From positions 1-12,597 of the forward strand of contig NVVG01000031.1 in the NCBI GenBank assembly GCA_002402125.1: 12,597 bases of DNA, written 5' to 3'. Made by a program: the position numbers and the translations under genes. Below are positions 8,100-12,597 of this stretch, one piece after another. Origin of the DNA: Moraxellaceae bacterium (GTDB taxonomy: Bacteria > Pseudomonadota > Gammaproteobacteria > Pseudomonadales > Ketobacteraceae). Numbering within the stretch: position 1 is the stretch's first letter; every line of letters begins with the position of its first letter. The notes under the pieces were generated by a model that had not been told where the DNA came from, did not search any database, and worked only from the letters and a program-made list of their open reading frames with translations.

Positions 8100-8279
8100 C
8101 TAAACCTGTATAAAGCTATCTAAACGTGTGAATAGGACGCCACTATAACGTAACTATCAACTCAAAAATAGTACGACTACGAGTCTAGTATAACCCAACA
8201 CAAGGTACTATCGTTCATCTTATGCTCAACCACATACCAATCACATATCAACTACATCCCAACTACGGCACAATTCCTA
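8100..8279 (-). promoter_or_regulatory. 180-base intergenic gap upstream of the Ycf48-like gene
   Basis: No gene is visible. The gap may hold a separate promoter for the Ycf48-like and RND genes. On the minus strand TTGATA (near 8154-8159) and several TATA-like hexamers (TATACT near 8187-8192, TATAGT near 8142-8147) occur, but none makes a well-spaced sigma-70 pair. A 7-bp inverted repeat, ATAGTAC/GTACTAT, lies at 8168-8174 and 8205-8211. No obvious terminator follows DUF1329, so read-through into the next two genes is possible. Confidence 0.3.
8227..8270. repeat. Four imperfect 11-bp tandem repeats
   Basis: Consecutive units read CAACCACATAC, CAATCACATAT, CAACTACATCC and CAACTACGGCA (8227-8237, 8238-8248, 8249-8259, 8260-8270). 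They begin 10 bases past the DUF1329 stop. A period of 11 bases is close to one helical turn, so sites would lie on the same face of the DNA. Function is unknown; possibilities are a regulator-binding array, curved DNA, or a decayed slippage tract. Confidence 0.6.
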
Positions 8280-9791
8280 TTAACGTCCACGTCGACGCAA
8301 GGCGGCAGGTTTAAAATATTGTGGTGGGGGCGCCTTATCGTCAAACACCATTGATCGCTCTACGTCAGCATCAAGCAGCGATGCAAAGTAACGCTCTGAG
8401 ACCAAATCATGGTAAACATTCATCACAGACCATAACGCTGGCACCTCATAAAAATTCATCAAATACGCAATCGTCGTGCGCCACAAGCCTCCTTGAGCGT
8501 CATATTGATCAACCAAGGCAATACTCCAACTATCCTCATCTACATAATACATTCTGCGGGAATAGAGATGAGATATATTATCTTTTACTGTCGCCTCTAT
8601 TACCCAAACTCGATGCAATTCATAACGAGTACTCGCCGGATCAACATGCCCCTTCATCAACAGCGTTTCATGTTTTAAGCTCGGGTCATCGAGTGCATAA
8701 TTATTATACGGAATTAGCATCTCCCTTTTACCGACAAACGTCCAATCAAAGTGATCTGGCGAACCATTAAACATGCCAAGATCATCTATGGTGACTAAGC
8801 CTTCTGCTGAAGGGGTTAGTGTATCATAGGTCAAAACAGGCGCTTTTCTAACCCGACGCTGCGTAGAGCTATAACCCCAAACTCGTCGAGAATCCTTTAA
8901 CTGATCGATGGTCTCTTGCACCAACAGTGCTCCACCAGCCATACGTGCAGGGCTTTTTATAAACAATAAAGAGTTATACAGCCGATTAGCTAAACCATTA
9001 AAATCACCATCTTCATGATAATACAAAAAGTCATATTCCCGTTCGCTGGTCACAAGAGAATATGCTCCATTTTTTTGTACTACAACATCGGCAGAGCGAC
9101 TCTTTACATAAACGCCACGCCACCGGGTCAAATGATTCCAAAGAATCTTTAAGGGTTCGACCTCACCTGATTCATTATAGGGCAGAGGAAAAGCCACCCC
9201 GCCAAACGCATTACTAATACCCGACCCTGCATTAGTTAACTCTGCAGTCAGCCTATTTTTGGCGATATTGTCATATATTCTCTGAGGTGCAGAAGCGCTA
9301 CGCCGGGTAGCATACACAGGCACATAAAATGTCTTCGGGTACGTCTTAAGCAACCCCTGCAAACCAACACTGAGTTTCTCTGTATGCAGCTGCATATTGT
9401 CCGCAGTGATTTTATATAGAGGCTTATCATCCTTGTATGGGTTCGGGTGATACTGGCCAGGTTTACTATATTCTTTGGGTATATCGGATTGAGTAATACC
9501 CCCGGTCCATTCTGGGATAGTGCCCTTTTTATTACCTTTTCGCTCGGCGCCATATGGGGTCAAAATAGAGGGTGTCAAAATAGAGGGCGTCAAAATAGAC
9601 GGCGTCAAGACAGCTGCCCCCCGTTCGGCTGCCTTACTGGTGTCTCTGGCATTCGCACTCTGGGGCAGCGAAAACAACATCGCGGCGAGTACTACCGACG
9701 AACAAATTACCCTAGAGCTATATTTCCAAAAGCTATATTTCCAAGAGCTATGCCCCAAAGAACATTGCCCAAACCTCGTAGCCAATACCAA
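8280..9791 (-). CDS. DUF1329 domain-containing exported protein
   Basis: This 503-residue protein has a signal peptide ending near residue 48 (hydrophobic about 33-42, cleavage expected after SANA). The hallmark start of the mature family follows: LTPYGAERKGN at 77-87, then TIPEWTGGI (91-99), PYKDDKPLYKITADN and a VYATRR segment. Late features such as YYVDEDSW also fit. DUF1329 proteins are exported, LolA/LolB-like in predicted fold, and often annotated as outer-membrane lipoprotein-sorting proteins; they tend to sit beside RND and Ycf48-like genes, as here. Their role may be shuttling a hydrophobic molecule or outer-membrane component, which is unproven. The start is TTG at 9791, just after an in-frame stop, with AAGGTG six bases upstream; this makes an unusually long 48-residue leader. 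TTG 9758 is an alternative giving 37 residues. The N-terminal region contains a triple LTPSI expansion before the conserved LTP motif and a duplicated WKYS segment. Confidence 0.88.
   Translation of the reverse strand: MVLATRFGQCSLGHSSWKYSFWKYSSRVICSSVVLAAMLFSLPQSANARDTSKAAERGAAVLTPSILTPSILTPSILTPYGAERKGNKKGTIPEWTGGITQSDIPKEYSKPGQYHPNPYKDDKPLYKITADNMQLHTEKLSVGLQGLLKTYPKTFYVPVYATRRSASAPQRIYDNIAKNRLTAELTNAGSGISNAFGGVAFPLPYNESGEVEPLKILWNHLTRWRGVYVKSRSADVVVQKNGAYSLVTSEREYDFLYYHEDGDFNGLANRLYNSLLFIKSPARMAGGALLVQETIDQLKDSRRVWGYSSTQRRVRKAPVLTYDTLTPSAEGLVTIDDLGMFNGSPDHFDWTFVGKREMLIPYNNYALDDPSLKHETLLMKGHVDPASTRYELHRVWVIEATVKDNISHLYSRRMYYVDEDSWSIALVDQYDAQGGLWRTTIAYLMNFYEVPALWSVMNVYHDLVSERYFASLLDADVERSMVFDDKAPPPQYFKPAALRRRGR
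9564..9608 (-). repeat. 15-bp tandem repeat (three copies) encoding LTPSI pentapeptides in DUF1329
   Basis: Three in-frame 15-base units at 9564-9578, 9579-9593 and 9594-9608 differ at only a few bases and encode LTPSI-LTPSI-LTPSI (residues 62-76). They lie directly before the family's own LTPYGAE; its codons at 9549-9563 form a diverged fourth unit. The repeat looks like local expansion of the conserved LTP codons. Copy changes would alter length by five residues without breaking the frame. Confidence 0.85.
9716..9745 (-). repeat. 15-bp direct duplication in the DUF1329 leader
   Basis: Two adjacent 15-base copies on the plus strand (AGCTATATTTCCAAA at 9716-9730, AGCTATATTTCCAAG at 9731-9745) differ at one base. 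On the coding strand they give the repeated WKYS in the n-region of the signal peptide. Same period as the LTPSI array but unrelated sequence. Confidence 0.8.
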
Positions 9792-9797
9792 AATTTA

Positions 9798-9803
9798 CAC
9801 CTT
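9798..9803 (-). promoter_or_regulatory. Ribosome binding site deciding the TTG start of DUF1329
   Basis: AAGGTG on the minus strand sits six bases before TTG 9791. An in-frame TAA lies just upstream of that TTG, so no longer protein is possible. This favours TTG 9791 over downstream TTG codons. Confidence 0.55.
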
Positions 9804-9879
9804 AAATCGCGGACTTGGCTAACTCTAACAGCAATAAATTTTCTTGGTGTTGCCTAGTAACAAAACGAAACAAAAGGCA

Positions 9880-9896
9880 ATTATAGGCTTATTATA
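9880..9896 (-). promoter_or_regulatory. Possible promoter -10 elements upstream of DUF1329
   Basis: Two perfect TATAAT hexamers occur on the minus strand, at 9891-9896 and 9880-9885, about 90-105 bases before the start codon. Neither has a good TTGACA-like hexamer at 16-18 bases. They lie in a 226-base gap (9792-10017) with no gene, downstream of the presumed pepN terminator, which is where a promoter for the DUF1329 module is expected. Confidence 0.4.
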
Positions 9897-9933
9897 AAAC
9901 CTTCTTTTTATAACTAATGGCTCTATAACAAAT

Positions 9934-9973
9934 GCTTCTATCAAGTCCCATGCCGTATGAAATTGATAGAAGC
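9934..9973 (-). terminator. Hairpin after pepN, likely terminator
   Basis: GCTTCTATCAA (9934-9944) and TTGATAGAAGC (9963-9973) form a perfect 11-bp stem around an 18-base loop, which itself contains a CAT/ATG mini-dyad. It lies 45 bases beyond the pepN stop. The sequence after it in the pepN direction (ATTTGTTATAG) is only mildly T-rich, so intrinsic termination is plausible but not certain; an operator for the DUF1329 promoter is an alternative. Confidence 0.5.
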
Positions 9974-10017
9974 GATAGCGAAATTTCAGAATTTAACCCA
10001 CGATAAAAACACCGTCA

Positions 10018-12597
10018 CTACTTTAAGCTTTTTGACACAATTTCATATACATCAGGAGACAGTGGTGCCGCAAAAATACGCTCTAGCTCAGTCTTCATGG
10101 GGTTCGCATAATCCGGATGATACTTTTTCCAGCGGCTCAACATTCCACATAAGCGCGACGCTATTTGAGGGTTCAATGTGTTCAACTGAATAATCCTATC
10201 CGCTAAATACCGGTACCCCGAACCGTCTTTGTTATGAAAGTTAACCAGGTTGCCATTACAAAACCCACCAACAAGCGCTCGAACTTTGTTAGGGTTTGTA
10301 ATTTCAAATGCTTCGTGTTCCATCAACGCCTCGACACGAGCCAACCCTCCAACACTGGGAGCACTAGCCTGAACCATAAACCATTGATCAATCACTAACG
10401 CCTCATCTTTCCACTGACCATAAAACTGATCAACCACCGATTGTTTATGTTCGGATTCAGAATGCGTAATAGCATGAAATGCGGCAGCTTGATCCGTCAT
10501 ATTTGACGCCTGGTTATATTGCTCAAGACACAACGATTCCATCGCGGAGTCATCTAGCAACATCAAATAGCTCAAACAAGCATTCCGTAATCCTCGTTGA
10601 GCAATTGCTTGCGCTGAAAATACATAACTTGATTCAAGCGGTATCGCTTGATACACCGCTAATAATTGGGACTGTAGATTCTCTCCTAAGTCTTGGCGTA
10701 AGGACCGTCTAACACGGTGTATTGCACCAGGATCAACTTGCTCACTTATTTGTGCCATATAAGCTTCGGACGGCAATGACATCATGCTAGTAATCATCGC
10801 TTTGTCTAAACTGTCATCTTTTAACAATTGACCATAAGCACGGTTTAACACCTCACTACTTTCAAGTGACAAGCCCGCTGCATCACGTTCAATCATTGAT
10901 TGCATAACATTCACCGCCAATTGCTGACTGGCTGACCAACGGTTAAAGCCATCACTGTCATTGGACATTAAAAATGCCAACTCATCATTAGACTGACTAT
11001 GCTCTAATTTTACTGGCGCAGAAAACCCTCGTAATACCGAAGGTACCGGCTGAGAAGCAACATCAACAAAACGAAAAACCTGCTCCTGCTCGGTCAATGA
11101 CAATACCAGTGATTCCGAACTGGGTTTATTTTCATTGCCTTCTAGGGTTAAAGGCAAATCATTGCCTAGCTCATCCAGCAACCCCACCGCAACAGGAATC
11201 TGCAGTGGTACCTTATTGGTTTGTCCTGGGGTATCAGGAGTACGTTGCGTTAACGTCAGCTCATAGGTAGAGGTTGCTTCATCATACTGCCCGCTTACAC
11301 CAACTACCGGTGTACCGGCCTGGCGATACCATTCTTTGAAATGAGAAAAATCCAATTTACTCGCATCTTCCATCGACGCCACAAAATCATCACAGGTTGC
11401 CGCTTGGCCATCGTGGCGATTAAAATACAGATCACAACCTTTACGAAATTCACTTGCGCCCATTAAAGTGTGAAGCATACGGACGACTTCTGCGCCCTTT
11501 TCATAAACCGTAACCGTATAAAAGTTATTAATCTCCAGATAGCTATCGGGGCGAATAGGATGAGCCATCGGCCCAGCATCTTCAGCAAACTGCACTGTTT
11601 TGAGCATGTTCACGTCTTCTACCCGCTTGACGGTTCTGGAACCCATATCGGCGGAAAATTCTTGATCACGAAATACCGTAAAACCCTCTTTCAAACTTAA
11701 CTGAAACCAATCTCGACAAGTGACCCGGTTGCCACTCCAATTGTGGAAATACTCATGAGCAATAACTGCTTCTACTCGCTGAAATCCAGCATCAGTGGTA
11801 GTTTCCGGTTTAGCCAAGACACAAGATGTATTAAAAATATTGAGCCCTTTGTTTTCCATCGCGCCCATATTGAAATGTGATACCGCGACAATCATGTAGA
11901 TATCAAGATCATATTCACGACCATAAACGTCTTCATCCCAACGCATTGAGCGCTTAAGAGAATCCATAGCATGATCGCATTTATCCAGGTCATGGGGTTC
12001 CACAAAAATCTGCAGATCGATGGTTCGACCTGTCATGGTGGTAAAGGTGTCTTTCAACACACTTAGATCACCAGCAACCAGGGCAAACAAATAACAAGGT
12101 TTGCTAAACGGATCCTCCCATTTTACCCAGTGACGGCTGCCTTCTTCCCCTTTACCTACGGGATTGCCATTTGAAAGTAGTATTGGGTACGAGGCTTTAT
12201 CTGCAATAATTTTGGTAGTAAATCGGCTCATCACATCGGGGCGATCGAGGTAATAGGTTATCTTTCTAAAACCTTCCGCTTCACACTGGGTACAATACAT
12301 TCCTTTGGATAAATACAAACCTTCTAGCGAAGTATTCTCCTGTGGTTTTATCCGGGTATGAACGCTCAACTCAAATTGATCCGGCACGTCACTAATACGC
12401 AACACTTCACCGTTAACCTGGTAACGCTCCTGCCCCAGCTCTTCGCCATTAATGGCCAAGCTTTGCAACTCCAGATTTGCACCCACCAGCTCTAACACAG
12501 CATCATGAACATCGGACGCAGGATTCTTATTCACTTTAAGTAACGCTGTCACATCAGTGTATGCTTCACCTAAATCAAACACCAAATCGGTATTTGA
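10018..12597 (-). CDS. pepN: Aminopeptidase N (M1 family), 5'-partial
   Basis: This zinc aminopeptidase removes N-terminal residues from peptides in the cytoplasm. The frame is open to the right edge (SNTD precedes LVFDLGE), so about 20 N-terminal codons are missing by comparison with E. coli PepN (870 residues); 859 codons are visible. The substrate-recognition motif GAMEN is at 11851-11865. The zinc site HEYFH has its histidines at 11755-11757 and 11743-11745, with the catalytic Glu at 11752-11754. The third ligand Glu in SLKEG is at 11686-11688, and the transition-state Tyr in VYEKG is at 11503-11505. The block TQCEAEGFRKITYYLDRPDV is typical of the PepN subfamily. The C-terminal helical domain is complete, ending YEIVSKSLK. 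All catalytic residues are present, so the enzyme should be active. A dyad follows 45 bases after the stop, which argues that DUF1329 downstream is a separate transcription unit. Confidence 0.97.
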   Translation of the reverse strand, partial: SNTDLVFDLGEAYTDVTALLKVNKNPASDVHDAVLELVGANLELQSLAINGEELGQERYQVNGEVLRISDVPDQFELSVHTRIKPQENTSLEGLYLSKGMYCTQCEAEGFRKITYYLDRPDVMSRFTTKIIADKASYPILLSNGNPVGKGEEGSRHWVKWEDPFSKPCYLFALVAGDLSVLKDTFTTMTGRTIDLQIFVEPHDLDKCDHAMDSLKRSMRWDEDVYGREYDLDIYMIVAVSHFNMGAMENKGLNIFNTSCVLAKPETTTDAGFQRVEAVIAHEYFHNWSGNRVTCRDWFQLSLKEGFTVFRDQEFSADMGSRTVKRVEDVNMLKTVQFAEDAGPMAHPIRPDSYLEINNFYTVTVYEKGAEVVRMLHTLMGASEFRKGCDLYFNRHDGQAATCDDFVASMEDASKLDFSHFKEWYRQAGTPVVGVSGQYDEATSTYELTLTQRTPDTPGQTNKVPLQIPVAVGLLDELGNDLPLTLEGNENKPSSESLVLSLTEQEQVFRFVDVASQPVPSVLRGFSAPVKLEHSQSNDELAFLMSNDSDGFNRWSASQQLAVNVMQSMIERDAAGLSLESSEVLNRAYGQLLKDDSLDKAMITSMMSLPSEAYMAQISEQVDPGAIHRVRRSLRQDLGENLQSQLLAVYQAIPLESSYVFSAQAIAQRGLRNACLSYLMLLDDSAMESLCLEQYNQASNMTDQAAAFHAITHSESEHKQSVVDQFYGQWKDEALVIDQWFMVQASAPSVGGLARVEALMEHEAFEITNPNKVRALVGGFCNGNLVNFHNKDGSGYRYLADRIIQLNTLNPQIASRLCGMLSRWKKYHPDYANPMKTELERIFAAPLSPDVYEIVSKSLK

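Noticed and set aside
8168..8211. Inverted repeat ATAGTAC/GTACTAT as an operator or terminator
   Set aside because: Seven bases per arm with a 30-base loop is weak in AT-rich DNA and has no supporting promoter context.
9564..9608. Short CRISPR-like array
   Set aside because: The units are contiguous 15-mers without spacers, are in frame within a gene and encode a peptide repeat.
9447..9857. 136-codon plus-strand open frame across the DUF1329 start region
   Set aside because: Its QNRG/QNRR-like repeats are the opposite-strand reading of the LTPSI units; the DUF1329 frame matches a known family.
9850..9880. TTGCCT/AGGCAA dyad upstream of DUF1329 as a terminator or operator
   Set aside because: Only six base pairs with a 19-base loop, no T-tract, and no other evidence.
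9957..10193. 78-codon plus-strand open frame overlapping the pepN 3' end
   Set aside because: It is mostly antisense to the conserved PepN C-terminal domain and shows no recognisable features.

Overview
The window looks like a chromosomal stretch of a marine-type gammaproteobacterium. The evidence is a gammaproteobacterial-style PepN with near-identical catalytic blocks to the enterobacterial enzyme, the fused VWA-TPR plus BatD arrangement usual in gammaproteobacteria, and an envelope-related RND / Ycf48-like / DUF1329 cluster. Base composition is moderate (mid-40s % GC by eye). There are no rRNA or tRNA genes, no transposase and no CRISPR array. The two end genes run off the window: the VWA-TPR gene lacks its 5' part on the left, and pepN lacks about 20 N-terminal codons on the right.

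Layout. (1) Bases 1-3217, plus strand, hold the end of a Bat (aerotolerance-type) operon: a VWA-TPR membrane protein, then BatD, with a 7-base overlap. The VWA-TPR frame is broken by what looks like a one-base loss near 1203. The conserved family C-terminus is intact in the next frame and ends exactly where BatD begins. (2) Bases 3218-4532 hold a single plus-strand gene for a YHYH-family lipoprotein. A 10-bp-stem palindrome lies before it and a 17-bp-stem palindrome after it. Its leader carries four copies of an ATTCGTAY octamer. (3) Bases 4533-9791, minus strand, hold a three-gene envelope module, transcribed as DUF1329 exported protein, then Ycf48-like beta-propeller, then RND/MMPL transporter. 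The last two are 27 bases apart; DUF1329 is separated from them by a 180-base gap containing four imperfect 11-bp repeats. The N-terminal coding region of DUF1329 has two independent 15-bp tandem duplications. (4) Bases 10018-12597, minus strand, hold aminopeptidase N, followed by a dyad that probably ends its transcript.

How the genes may work together. The VWA-TPR protein and BatD are both membrane anchored with large periplasmic parts, and usually work with a MoxR ATPase, a DUF58 protein and another VWA protein encoded upstream of this window. The RND transporter, the exported propeller and the DUF1329 protein look like an inner-membrane pump with periplasmic partners, probably for a hydrophobic substrate; no substrate can be read from the sequence. 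The DUF1302 gene that often sits beside DUF1329 is absent here. PepN is a cytoplasmic housekeeping peptidase with no evident link to its neighbours. I found no clearly new multi-gene system. The points most worth checking are the frameshift, the short-repeat expansions in DUF1329, and the octamer-studded leader of the YHYH gene.
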